From Acidimicrobiaceae bacterium (GTDB taxonomy: Bacteria > Actinomycetota > Acidimicrobiia > Acidimicrobiales > Palsa-688): a stretch of 39,619 bases of DNA. Positions 31,805 through 39,619 of the stretch are shown here, one piece after another. The notes under the pieces were generated by a model. That model worked only from the letters and a program-made list of their open reading frames with translations, searched no databases and was not told the DNA's origin. The first letter of the stretch is position 1; each line of letters starts with the position of its first letter. The position numbers were made by a program, and so were the translations under genes. The stretch is from the NCBI GenBank assembly GCA_030838045.1, contig JAUTXN010000141.1, positions 1 to 39,619 of the forward strand, written 5' to 3'.

Positions 31805-32800
31805 TCACTTGGGTGACCTCGGGTCAAGGAGGAACGGGACGACCCGCAGATAGATCCCGCCATAGTTGCCGTAGATGCCCTTGGGGAAGTCGACCGAGAA
31901 CCGTTGCAGCCAGTCGAGCAGGACCTGGAGGTCGCCCAACGAGCCCACGATGGTGGCGGTGACCGCGTCGACCTGTTTGATCTCCCGGTCGATGTCGGCC
32001 TGGTACTTGTTGAGGCTGTAGTCGGCCGCCTCGGCCAGGTGGGTCAGCGAGGCCAGGGCGGTGACCGCCTGATTGCGGTCCTTGGCGAGCAGTGTCGTCG
32101 TGGCGGCCAGATTGCTCAGCAGGTTGGACAGATCCGGGGCCCCCGCCGCCAACGTCTGGGTGGCGTGATCGAGGCTGTCGATCACCTGGCCGATCTCCTT
32201 GGTCCGGGTGGCCAAGGTGCCCGAGATCTGATTGAGGTCGCCGATCAGCACCCCCAGCTGCGGCCCCCGGCCGCCGAAGCCTTGGGCGCCGGTGGCCACG
32301 ATCGTCTGGACATCGGTCGCCGTGACCGCGCCCAGCAGTTTGACGGCGGTGTCGGCGACGACCTCGAGCTCGGGTTGCTGGACCGAGTTCGGGACCTTGT
32401 CGCCGTTTTGCAGGAACGGTGCTTGGCTCGGAGCGGCCAGTGGTCGCAGCTCGACGAACCGCTCGCCCAGCAGCGAGGTGGTGCGCAGGATGGCCTCGGA
32501 GTTCTTGGGGATCCGCACGCTGTTGTTGATACGGAGCTTGACTTCGGACTGGAAGTCCTTGGTCAGGGTGATCTTGGTGACCGTGCCCACCCGGAGGTCC
32601 GCCACCTGCACGCCGCCGCGGCTCTGCAGGTCGCCCGAATCGGAGAAGTAGGCCGTGACCGTGTAGCCGCCGCTACTGCAGGCCGACAGGAGGGTAGCAA
32701 CCAGGATCGCGGCCAATACCAGGGCCGTCCGGCGACCGTTGTGTTCAAAACGCGATGGTATAGCTACGCGTTTTGAACACAATGAACTCGGGGGGCTCAC
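31805..32800 (-). CDS. mceE: Mce family lipoprotein, position E
   Basis: A 331-residue Mce protein with lipobox LLSAC (Cys41) and an MCE domain (VTAYFSDSGDLQSRGGVQVADL to LLGERFVELRP), then the helical tunnel region. Start GTG 32800 overlaps the mceD stop (GTGA), as at mceA/B. With this start the n-region before the signal helix is unusually long, and residues 7-21 are encoded by a perfect inverted repeat (32739-32782); no better start lies between the repeat and the hydrophobic core. MceE homologues (LprK) are usually lipoproteins, which agrees. Confidence 0.85.
   Translation of the reverse strand: MSPPSSLCSKRVAIPSRFEHNGRRTALVLAAILVATLLSACSSGGYTVTAYFSDSGDLQSRGGVQVADLRVGTVTKITLTKDFQSEVKLRINNSVRIPKNSEAILRTTSLLGERFVELRPLAAPSQAPFLQNGDKVPNSVQQPELEVVADTAVKLLGAVTATDVQTIVATGAQGFGGRGPQLGVLIGDLNQISGTLATRTKEIGQVIDSLDHATQTLAAGAPDLSNLLSNLAATTTLLAKDRNQAVTALASLTHLAEAADYSLNKYQADIDREIKQVDAVTATIVGSLGDLQVLLDWLQRFSVDFPKGIYGNYGGIYLRVVPFLLDPRSPK
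32739..32782. repeat. perfect 16-bp inverted repeat (hairpin) inside the 5' end of mceE
   Basis: TTGTGTTCAAAACGCG at 32739-32754 is matched exactly at 32767-32782 around a 12-base loop. It begins 15 bases after the mceD stop, and in mRNA would form a strong hairpin just after the mceE start. AT content is well above its surroundings. No T-run; candidates are a processing or attenuation hairpin, or a small palindromic element inserted in the signal-peptide region. Confidence 0.92.
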
Positions 32801-34275
32801 CACAGTTCCCCCAAGGCGTCGTGGGCCCACCCGGCGAGGGTCGCCACGGGACCGCGCTGGGGGGCGGGGGGCGCCGAGGCGACCATGCCGTAGCCAGCCA
32901 CCTGCGGCGCCGCGGCGCTGCCGCTACCGATGAGGCTGAGCACCGCCGCCAGAGGGCTGGCGGGTTGCGGCGTGGCGTCGAGGGCCTTCTTGCCCGTGGC
33001 CGGCGCCTTGGTCGTCGGGGTGGTGCGGGCGGCGCTGCCCGCCGGGCCGTTGGCCTTGGCCGCGGGGCCCGCACCCGCGGCCGGCGCCACCGGTGCGGCG
33101 GCGCCCGCGGCCGGGGCCGGGGTCTGGCCCAGGGGGAGCTGGATGCTCCCCGGGGCACATTGGGGCAGCACGTCGAGCAGCGGGATGGCGAGGCACAGCG
33201 GCAACCCCAGCGCCTGCAGCAACCCGTTGACCGTCGACCCGAGGCTGTCGCGAAGGTCGATGCGGTGGTAGGTGGGGTTGTAGGCGGCGACGAAGCCCGC
33301 CTTGCCGTCCAGGTTGGGCCCGGCGACCAGTTGGGGCAGCGACGACAAGAGGGTCGAGACGTTGTTGAGATTGCCGTCCAGGGTCTGCACCAGGTCGGAG
33401 AGCGACTTGATGTCCTCCTGCAACGGCGCGGCGTGCTTGGTGACCAGGTCGAGGGCGTTGGTCGACACGCTGGCCAGGCTGGTGATGAGGCTGGCGATGG
33501 TGCCCCGCTCCTGGGCCAGGAGCGAAGTGGTCTGGGCGAAGAGGTCCATCACCTGGCCGAGCTGCGACTCCCGGGTGTCGAGCACGGTGGTGAACTGCTG
33601 GAGGTTGTCGATTAGGGCGACGAGCTGCTGGTCCTTGTCGGCCAGGGTGTTGGTGATGCCCGCCAGGCTGCGGATGGCGTCGTTGACGTTCTGCCCGTTT
33701 CCGGTCAGGTCGTCGTTGAGGTTCGTGATCAGCTTGCCGGTGGCCTGGGGATCCAGCGACTTGAGCAGGTCGTTCACCGCCGAGAGGGCCTCGTCGGGCT
33801 CGACGGGGACCGAGGTGCGGTCGACGGGGATGATTCGTTGGTCCGCCGCGGCCGGATCGAGCCGGGGCTGGCCCTGCACCCAGGCGGGGAACAGCTGGAC
33901 GTAGCGGGCGCCGAGCAGCGATTGGGGCACGATGACGGCCTTCACGTCCCGGGGCAGGGGGACGTCCTTGCGGACCGAGAACGACACGCGGACCTGGTTG
34001 TCGTTGATGACCTTCAGCGACTGGACATGGCCCACCGTCATGCCCAGCACCTTCACCTCGTTCTGGGAGTACAGCGACACCGTGTTGCGGAAGATGGCGA
34101 CCAGATGGTCGCTGGCAGTGCCGCCGAAGCTGCAGCTCGTGAGGAGGGCGGCGAGGAGGAGCGTTGCCAGGCTTGACGCGGCGAGGCGCTTGGCCCGACC
34201 CGCGGCCCTCTTGAAAGGCAGCACGGGGCGCCGTTGGGTACCGGGGCGGCCCTTTTCCCCGGTCATGGTCTTCAT
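32797..34275 (-). CDS. mceD: Mce family protein with lipobox, position D
   Basis: A 492-residue Mce protein. The N-terminus has a basic stretch and a signal with LLTSC (Cys48), so it may be a lipoprotein like MceE; in typical operons MceD is anchored by a transmembrane helix. MCE domain about 50-130 (LGMTVGHVQSLK, SLLGARYVQLFP), then a long helical tunnel region with repeated N-x-x-L heptads, and a disordered Ala/Pro/Thr C-terminus (about 410-470). ATG 34275 overlaps the mceC stop (ATGA). Confidence 0.88.
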   Translation of the reverse strand: MKTMTGEKGRPGTQRRPVLPFKRAAGRAKRLAASSLATLLLAALLTSCSFGGTASDHLVAIFRNTVSLYSQNEVKVLGMTVGHVQSLKVINDNQVRVSFSVRKDVPLPRDVKAVIVPQSLLGARYVQLFPAWVQGQPRLDPAAADQRIIPVDRTSVPVEPDEALSAVNDLLKSLDPQATGKLITNLNDDLTGNGQNVNDAIRSLAGITNTLADKDQQLVALIDNLQQFTTVLDTRESQLGQVMDLFAQTTSLLAQERGTIASLITSLASVSTNALDLVTKHAAPLQEDIKSLSDLVQTLDGNLNNVSTLLSSLPQLVAGPNLDGKAGFVAAYNPTYHRIDLRDSLGSTVNGLLQALGLPLCLAIPLLDVLPQCAPGSIQLPLGQTPAPAAGAAAPVAPAAGAGPAAKANGPAGSAARTTPTTKAPATGKKALDATPQPASPLAAVLSLIGSGSAAAPQVAGYGMVASAPPAPQRGPVATLAGWAHDALGELW

Positions 34276-35429
34276 GGCGCCGGCACCGCCAGGGGGAGGT
34301 GGAGGGCGCCGAGGGCTTTGATCAAGGCGGTGCACAGGGCGTCGAGCGGCGAACCGTCGGGTGTCCCCTTCAGGGCGGCGACGCAGCCCAGGACGTCGAA
34401 GCCGATCGTCTTGATGTACACGTCCTGCCACGGGCCGTGTGACGTGGCCAGGGCCATCGAGTTCACGCCCGGGCCCAGGGCGGCCAGGATCTTGTTGATG
34501 TCCGACTCGTGGGCCGCGATGGAGCCGAGCGTCGGGTGCAGGCGGGTCAGGATGGCGTCGAGTGTCGCCTTGTTGGTCGCGATGAGCCGGTCGAGCTGGG
34601 CCACGGCGCCGTTGGCCGCCGTGAGACCGACGGCGATGTCGTTGCGGCGCTGCTGGAGGTTGAGCAGGATGCCCTGGCTCTGGTCTATGAGGCTGACCAG
34701 GACCTGATCCTTGGCGTTCAGCTGCTTGGACAAGGTAGCGGCCCGGTCCAGCAGCTCGCGGACCTGGGCGTCGCGGGCATTCAGGGTGTCGGAGATCTGG
34801 GTCACCGAGGTCAGGAGCGTGGTGATCTGCTCACGCTTGCCCTGGGTGACGCCGGCCAGTTCCTTGATCAACTGGTTGAGCTTGGCGGTGTCGGTGGCCT
34901 GGATGTTGGTGGTGGCCTTGGTGAACAGGCTGAAGATGTCGAAGGGGATCTCGGTGCGGTCGATCGGGATGACCCGGGCCGAGGGCGCCAGCTGGTCGAG
35001 GAACGGCGCCGTGGCGGCGCCGGTCAGGCGCACCGCCCGGGCGCCGAGCAGCGTCTCGAGGACGATGTGGGCCTGGGTAGAGGGGCCCAGGTGGACGCCG
35101 TTGTGCACGTTGAGGCTGACGCGGACGCAGCCCGCCTCGGCCCCCTGGATGCCGATGAAGTTGGGGTCGGGGGATTTTCGGGCGCACGGGCCGGCCTGGT
35201 GGACCGCCTCGACCTTGGTGACCCGGCCCACCCGGACGCCGGCCAGGAGGACGTAGTCGTTGGTCGAGATGCCGCCCGAGTCGACGAAGATGGCCTCGAC
35301 GGAGTAGCCGTGCTCGAGCAGGTGCTTGACGCCGATGGCCAGCGCCCCGCCCACGATGAGCACGATCACCAGCACCGAGGCGATGCCGACGACGAAGGGG
35401 TTGCGGTCCCGAAAGGACTTGACCGCCAT
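34272..35429 (-). CDS. mceC: Mce family protein, position C
   Basis: A 385-residue Mce protein with an N-terminal transmembrane helix (VVGIASVLVIVLIVGGALAI), MCE domain (VEAIFVDSGGISTNDYVLLAG to LLGARAVRLTG) interrupted by a Cys-containing loop (CARKSPDPNF to AEAGCVRV), and the helical tunnel region with an ARDAQVRELLDRAATLSKQL coiled segment. Starts 3 bases after the mceB stop. Confidence 0.9.
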   Translation of the reverse strand: MAVKSFRDRNPFVVGIASVLVIVLIVGGALAIGVKHLLEHGYSVEAIFVDSGGISTNDYVLLAGVRVGRVTKVEAVHQAGPCARKSPDPNFIGIQGAEAGCVRVSLNVHNGVHLGPSTQAHIVLETLLGARAVRLTGAATAPFLDQLAPSARVIPIDRTEIPFDIFSLFTKATTNIQATDTAKLNQLIKELAGVTQGKREQITTLLTSVTQISDTLNARDAQVRELLDRAATLSKQLNAKDQVLVSLIDQSQGILLNLQQRRNDIAVGLTAANGAVAQLDRLIATNKATLDAILTRLHPTLGSIAAHESDINKILAALGPGVNSMALATSHGPWQDVYIKTIGFDVLGCVAALKGTPDGSPLDALCTALIKALGALHLPLAVPAP

Positions 35430-35432
35430 GGC

Positions 35433-36710
35433 TCAGCCCCCTCCCCCGGCAGCGGGACTCGACCCGGCGCCCGCCAGGGCCCCGAGGAAGTCGTAGATGC
35501 CCTGGCCGGGCGCGGTACTGGCGGCCGGGTTCGAGGCGTTGGCGTTGGCGCTGGCGTTCGGGTTGGCGGCGGCGTTCGGGTTGGCGGCGGTCGTGGTGTT
35601 GCCGGAGGGGGCGGCGTTGGGGTTTGCGGCCGCGGCCGCGGCGGCGGCCGCTTGGCTGGCGGCGCCGGCCGGGCCGGGGTTGTTGAGCGGGGTGTTGCAG
35701 GGGATGGCGGCGTCGACGCCCGGCAGCAGCTGGACCGATAGGCAGGGCGCCGTGAGGGCGAGGAACTGGCCCACGTTGCCCAGCGCCAGGAGGCTGCGGG
35801 AGGCGTTGGGGAAGCCCGACAGCACCGCGTTGATGGTGGGCAGGCGGCCCACGACCACGTTGAGCACCGTGTTCAGGTTGGTGAGGATGCGGTCGATCTG
35901 GGCCCGGTTGGCCGACAGCAGCCGGTCGAGGTTGGTCGACACCGTGCCCAGGTTGGTGATGGCGTCGTCGACGATCTTGGTGTTGCCGCTGAACGTCGAG
36001 GAGATGGCGACCAGGTTGTCGAGGACGGTCTTGATCTCCTGGTCGCGGTTCGAGACCGTCGCGGCCACCGTATTGACGTTGCCGACCAGGCGACCGATGG
36101 CGTCGTCGTGGGTCGCCAGGCTGGCGGTGACGTTGGCCAGGTTGTCAAGCGCCTGGGTCAGGTTCTGCTCGTTGCCCGATAGTGCCCCCGACACCGCGTC
36201 GACGAACTGGTTGATCTGACCCGGGTCGAGGACGTTGATGATGGGACCCAGCCGGTTGAACAGCTCGCCGATGTCGACCACCGAGATGGTGTTGGTGATG
36301 CGGTCACCGCTGCGCAGCACCGTCGGGGCGGCGTGGGCCGCGTCGGGTGGGGTGAGGTAGAGGTAACGCTGGCCGAGGAGGTTGCGCCAGCGGATCGACG
36401 CCTCGGTGTTCTTGGGCAGGCGGATGGTCTTGTGCACCGAGAAGCGCACCTGGGCCCGGCCGGTCCCATTGTTGGGCCCGTCGACCACCTTGACGGAGCT
36501 GACCTTGCCGACGATCACGCCCGCGACCTTCACCGAGTCGCCCGTGTTCAGCCCGGTCACGTCGTCGAAGTTGGCCGACAAGCTGTAGTCGCGATGGAGG
36601 AACCAGAGATGGCTGGGGCGGATGTTTCCGATGGTGAAGGCCAGGTAGACGGTAAGGGCCAGGCACACAGCCACGAAGGCCAGCAGTTTGGTCCCCGCGA
36701 AGCGGGTCAC
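35433..36710 (-). CDS. mceB: Mce family protein, position B
   Basis: A 425-residue Mce protein: transmembrane helix (KLLAFVAVCLALTVYLAF), MCE domain (LSANFDDVTGLNTGDSVKVAG to LLGQRYLYLTPP), helical tunnel region and a C-terminal Ala/Asn/Pro-rich tail containing a poly-Ala run and NPNA/ANPN repeats (about 355-405). GTG 36710 overlaps the mceA stop (GTGA). Confidence 0.9.
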   Translation of the reverse strand: MTRFAGTKLLAFVAVCLALTVYLAFTIGNIRPSHLWFLHRDYSLSANFDDVTGLNTGDSVKVAGVIVGKVSSVKVVDGPNNGTGRAQVRFSVHKTIRLPKNTEASIRWRNLLGQRYLYLTPPDAAHAAPTVLRSGDRITNTISVVDIGELFNRLGPIINVLDPGQINQFVDAVSGALSGNEQNLTQALDNLANVTASLATHDDAIGRLVGNVNTVAATVSNRDQEIKTVLDNLVAISSTFSGNTKIVDDAITNLGTVSTNLDRLLSANRAQIDRILTNLNTVLNVVVGRLPTINAVLSGFPNASRSLLALGNVGQFLALTAPCLSVQLLPGVDAAIPCNTPLNNPGPAGAASQAAAAAAAAANPNAAPSGNTTTAANPNAAANPNASANANASNPAASTAPGQGIYDFLGALAGAGSSPAAGGGG

Positions 36711-37969
36711 TTGAGCAGCCCCCCGACCAGCTTCAGGAGGTTGTTGACCCCTTTGACGACCTGGGGCAGGCCGGGGTTGTTGGCTCCGTTCGGGGCGTTC
36801 GGGGCGGTGCCCGCGGTGCCCGTGGCGGCGGTCCCCGCCTTGCTGGTCGGGGCGGCTGTTCCCGAGGCCCCCGTCGCCTTGGGCGTGGCCCCGGTGGTGT
36901 TGGCGGCCGCGGCCGCGGCCGCCGCCGCCGCGGCCGCCTTCGACGCCGGCTGGCCGGTCGGGGTGCACGGGGCGACCTGGCCGAACGGACACCCGCCGCC
37001 GAGCACCAGCTTGATGGCGCCCAGCACCGTTCCCGGGCCGTAGGGGACGTGGCCGATTTCGGTCAGCATCTGCACGAACTGGCGGATTCCGACGACCGTT
37101 GGGTCGACCTCGCTCAAGCGGGGCACGAGCGTGCTCAGGACCTGGCCGCCTTCGAGGATCAGCTTGTCCTGGGCCGCCCGGTTGGCGTCGAGCAGGTTGG
37201 CCGTGTCGTTCGACAGTCGGGACAGGTTGCCGAGGATGCTGGTGATCTCGTCGCCGCGGGCGTTCACCTGGGGCAGGACGATGTTGAGCGACTTGGCCAG
37301 GGCCACCACGTTGGGGGAGTCGTTGGCGATCGAGGCGCTGAGCAGGGCGAAATCCGACAGGAGTTGCTGGGTGTCGAGGTCATGGGCGACGGCCACATCG
37401 GCCAGCTGCTGGAAGTTGCCCAGCTGGCGGTTGATGGCGGGTCCCTCGCCCCGTCCCGCCTCGGCCAGGGTGTCGAGCACGACCGTCAGCTGGTTGGGAT
37501 CGATCTTGGCCAGGATGGGATAGGCGGCGGCCAGCACGTCCTCGAGCTCGGTGCCCCGGGTGGGCGCGGTCTGGGTGATGGTGTCGCCGTCTTTGTAGAA
37601 CGGCCCGGTCAGCTCGACCTGGGTGTCGTTCGGGACGATGTCCACGAACTTCTCGCCGAAGAGGGTCTTGGGCTTGATCCGCGCCGACGAGTCCTTGGGT
37701 ACCTGCTGGTCGCGGGAGATGACCATCTTGACGCGGGCCTGCCCGTTGACGAGCTTCACCGACTTGACCGAGCCGATCGTGACACCGTGGATCTTGACGT
37801 CGGACTTGGCTTGGAGCCCCTGACCGGCGGCGTCGAAGGTGGCATACAGGCTGCGGAGGGACTTGAAGCGGTCGCCGTTGGTGTACAGGACGCCGACGTA
37901 GACGGCGGCCGAGAACAACATCAGCGCGATGGCGCCGGTCAGGGCGTGGATGACTCGGTCTTTGTCCAC
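36707..37969 (-). CDS. mceA: Mce family protein, position A
   Basis: A 420-residue Mce protein with transmembrane helix (IHALTGAIALMLFSAAVYVGV), MCE domain (LYATFDAAGQGLQAKSDVKIHG to LFGEKFVDIVP), helical tunnel region, and a disordered tail holding a run of 13 alanines (from GCC/GCG codons near 36900-36940) and Thr/Gly/Ala repeats. GTG 37969 is 8 bases after the yrbEB stop. Confidence 0.9.
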   Translation of the reverse strand: MDKDRVIHALTGAIALMLFSAAVYVGVLYTNGDRFKSLRSLYATFDAAGQGLQAKSDVKIHGVTIGSVKSVKLVNGQARVKMVISRDQQVPKDSSARIKPKTLFGEKFVDIVPNDTQVELTGPFYKDGDTITQTAPTRGTELEDVLAAAYPILAKIDPNQLTVVLDTLAEAGRGEGPAINRQLGNFQQLADVAVAHDLDTQQLLSDFALLSASIANDSPNVVALAKSLNIVLPQVNARGDEITSILGNLSRLSNDTANLLDANRAAQDKLILEGGQVLSTLVPRLSEVDPTVVGIRQFVQMLTEIGHVPYGPGTVLGAIKLVLGGGCPFGQVAPCTPTGQPASKAAAAAAAAAAAANTTGATPKATGASGTAAPTSKAGTAATGTAGTAPNAPNGANNPGLPQVVKGVNNLLKLVGGLLK

Positions 37970-37977
37970 GGCGCGCC

Positions 37978-38823
37978 CTACCCCGCGATCTTCACGGTGT
38001 TGGTGCCGCCCCAGAACAGGATGGACAAGATGAGGTTCAGGATGACAACGGTCACGATGCTGGCCCGGATGGCCCGCCCGACCGCCACCCCCACGCCCGC
38101 CGGGCCGCCCTTGGCGGTGAAGCCGTAGTAGCAGTGGATCATCGCCACGACCACGGCGAACAGCGTCGCCTTGCAGACGCTGTAGAAGATGTCGATCGGG
38201 GGCAGGTACTTGCGGAAGTAGTGGTGGTACACGCCCGGGGACATCCCGAAGAACTTGGTGCTGACCAGCTCGGTGGCGAAGAAGCTGGCGATGAGCGACA
38301 GCAGGTACAGCGGGATGATGCACAGGGCGGCAGCGATGACCCGGGTCGAGACCAGGTAGACCAGGCTGGGGACGGACATGACCTCGAGGGCGTCGATCTC
38401 GTCGGAAATCCGCATGGCCCCGAGCTCGGCGGTGAAACCGGCCCCGACCTGGGCGGCGAAGGCCACGCCGGCGATCAGCGGGGTGATCTCGCGGGTGTTG
38501 GCGAAGGCGCCGATGAGACCGGTGAACGACTGGGCCCCGATGGCCTGGAGGCCCTTGAAACCCTGGAGCCCCACCTCGGTGCCGGTAAAGAAAGACATCG
38601 AGAAGATGACGAAGATCATCCCGCCGCCGACGATCAGGGCGCCCGCTCCGATCGCGATGTCGCTCATGAGCGAGAACACGATGCTCATGTAGCGCCGCCG
38701 GATCACCTTGCCGGTGAGGATGTCGCCGATGATCCGGAGATAGAACGACAGCTGCCGTCCGGCCTCCTCCAGGAGCCCGGCGGCACCGGCCAGAGGCCCC
38801 GATGAGCGAAGGCGGGTGGCCAC
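37978..38823 (-). CDS. yrbEB: YrbE/MlaE-type ABC permease, second subunit
   Basis: A 281-residue MlaE-fold permease with the conserved AAQVGAGFTAELGAMRISDEIDALEVMSV region that contacts the ATPase and the usual five to six helices. It partners YrbEA and the six Mce proteins to move lipids across the membrane, powered by an MlaF-type ATPase not seen in the window. GTG 38823 is 3 bases after the yrbEA stop. Confidence 0.92.
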   Translation of the reverse strand: MATRLRSSGPLAGAAGLLEEAGRQLSFYLRIIGDILTGKVIRRRYMSIVFSLMSDIAIGAGALIVGGGMIFVIFSMSFFTGTEVGLQGFKGLQAIGAQSFTGLIGAFANTREITPLIAGVAFAAQVGAGFTAELGAMRISDEIDALEVMSVPSLVYLVSTRVIAAALCIIPLYLLSLIASFFATELVSTKFFGMSPGVYHHYFRKYLPPIDIFYSVCKATLFAVVVAMIHCYYGFTAKGGPAGVGVAVGRAIRASIVTVVILNLILSILFWGGTNTVKIAG

Positions 38824-38826
38824 GGC

Positions 38827-39609
38827 CTACAGCTTCTGGGGTACCAAGGCGAAGTACAGCGTGGTCATGACGAAGTTGGCGAAGAAGATCAAGATGAACG
38901 CCACGACGACGGCCTGATTGACGGCGTCGCCCACGCCCTTCGGGCCGCCCTTGCAGTACAACCCCTTGTAGCACGCGACCATGGCCGCGATCAGCCCGAA
39001 CACGAACGCCTTGGCCAGTGCCGACCACAGGTCGGCCAGCTGGGCCAGGGTGGTGAAACCCGAGAAGTAGGCGCCCGCGGTCACGTGCTGGACCTGCACG
39101 TTGAAGACGAATCCGCCCGCGAGGCCGGCGACGCCGACCAGGGAGACGAGGAGGAGGCTGACGGTCGCCGCGGCCCACAGGCGGGGTGTGACCAGGCGGT
39201 GGATGGGATTGATGCCCATGACCTCCATGGCCGCGATCTCGTCTCGGATTTTGCGCGAGCCGATGTCGGCGGTCATGGCCGAGCCGCCCGCGCCCGCGAT
39301 CATGAGGGCGGCGGCCACCGGCGACGCCTCCCGGACGATGGCCAGCAGCATGACGGCTCCGGTGGCGGACTGGGCCCCGAGTTGCTGGTTGAGCGATCCC
39401 ACGTCAAGGGCGATCACCATCCCGAAGGGGATGGCGATCAGGATCACCGGCAGGCTGGTCACCTTGGCGATGAACCAGCACTGGTCGATGTACTCCCGCT
39501 TCCAGTCGCGGACCCGGAAGGTGGCACGGAGGCCCTCGAGGGCGACGGCGAACATGTTTCCGGTTTCCCGGACGAGGGTCTGAGGCTTGTTGACGAACGT
39601 CGATGCCAT
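38827..39609 (-). CDS. yrbEA: YrbE/MlaE-type ABC permease, first subunit
   Basis: A 260-residue MlaE-fold permease with SAMTADIGSRKIRDEIAAMEVMGI, the ATPase-contact motif. First Mce-operon gene visible; ATG 39609 is 10 bases from the window edge, so its upstream context and true promoter are outside. Gene order yrbEA-yrbEB-mceA-F-mas is standard for actinobacterial mce clusters. Confidence 0.9.
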   Translation of the reverse strand: MASTFVNKPQTLVRETGNMFAVALEGLRATFRVRDWKREYIDQCWFIAKVTSLPVILIAIPFGMVIALDVGSLNQQLGAQSATGAVMLLAIVREASPVAAALMIAGAGGSAMTADIGSRKIRDEIAAMEVMGINPIHRLVTPRLWAAATVSLLLVSLVGVAGLAGGFVFNVQVQHVTAGAYFSGFTTLAQLADLWSALAKAFVFGLIAAMVACYKGLYCKGGPKGVGDAVNQAVVVAFILIFFANFVMTTLYFALVPQKL

Positions 39610-39619
39610 CAGCGGACCT

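Noticed and set aside
36707-39178. An 823-codon frame running through YrbE genes into MceA
   Set aside because: Only the part after GTG 37969 is Mce-like; the rest is off-frame reading of the two YrbE genes. I do not call a YrbE-Mce fusion.

Overview
This 39.6-kb window is very GC-rich, uses GTG starts freely, packs genes with 1-8 base overlaps, and carries a six-gene mce operon, a DUF4193 protein, a BldC-like regulator, a group 1h (actinobacterial-type) [NiFe]-hydrogenase and many Thr/Pro/Ala-rich linkers. Together these point to a chromosomal segment of an actinomycete-type bacterium, plausibly from the Acidimicrobiia; the lineage is an inference from gene content. I see no rRNA, tRNA, CRISPR array, transposase or phage gene.

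Layout, left to right. (1) 1-3432: a lysine-degradation block: the N-terminal part of an HglS/YdcJ-type (DUF1338) 2-oxoadipate dioxygenase, a lysine 6-dehydrogenase/saccharopine dehydrogenase homologue, and a divergent ALDH7-type aminoadipate-semialdehyde dehydrogenase. (2) 3506-6848: three coupled minor-pilin-like genes, one with a fibronectin III domain and a VTLPP repeat stalk. (3) 7001-12961: a single-domain response regulator, the small and large subunits of a group 1h hydrogenase (the H2-scavenging type), and a directly abutting PAS-HisKA-HATPase-REC-HPt kinase, so that a complete His-Asp-His-Asp relay surrounds the hydrogenase. (4) 12970-16461: BldC-like regulator, SH3b-like lipoprotein, metal-type ABC ATPase, and a second lipoprotein. 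(5) 16629-19963: a heme-peroxide block: DyP peroxidase and an uncharacterised partner protein, divergent from a catalase-like heme protein across a perfect spaced palindrome. (6) 20268-29177: TetR regulator, class II aldolase, an RGG-like basic protein, two divergent AI-2E-family permeases sharing one palindromic -10, a hypothetical protein, a crotonase, Nudix, GNAT and a C-terminal-helix protein. (7) 29208-39609: DUF4193 zinc-ribbon protein, Mce-associated protein, mceF-E-D-C-B-A and the two YrbE permeases, all on the minus strand; the operon runs off the right edge.

Two general features stand out. Several genes show a TANNNT hexamer 6-8 bases before the start codon and no Shine-Dalgarno, suggesting leaderless transcripts. 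In-frame tandem repeats (6 to 30 bp units) have expanded in linkers and tails of at least five proteins. The strongest candidate for an undescribed system is the phosphorelay-wrapped hydrogenase; the next are the DyP/partner/catalase block with its palindrome and the 44-bp perfect inverted repeat inside the start of mceE.
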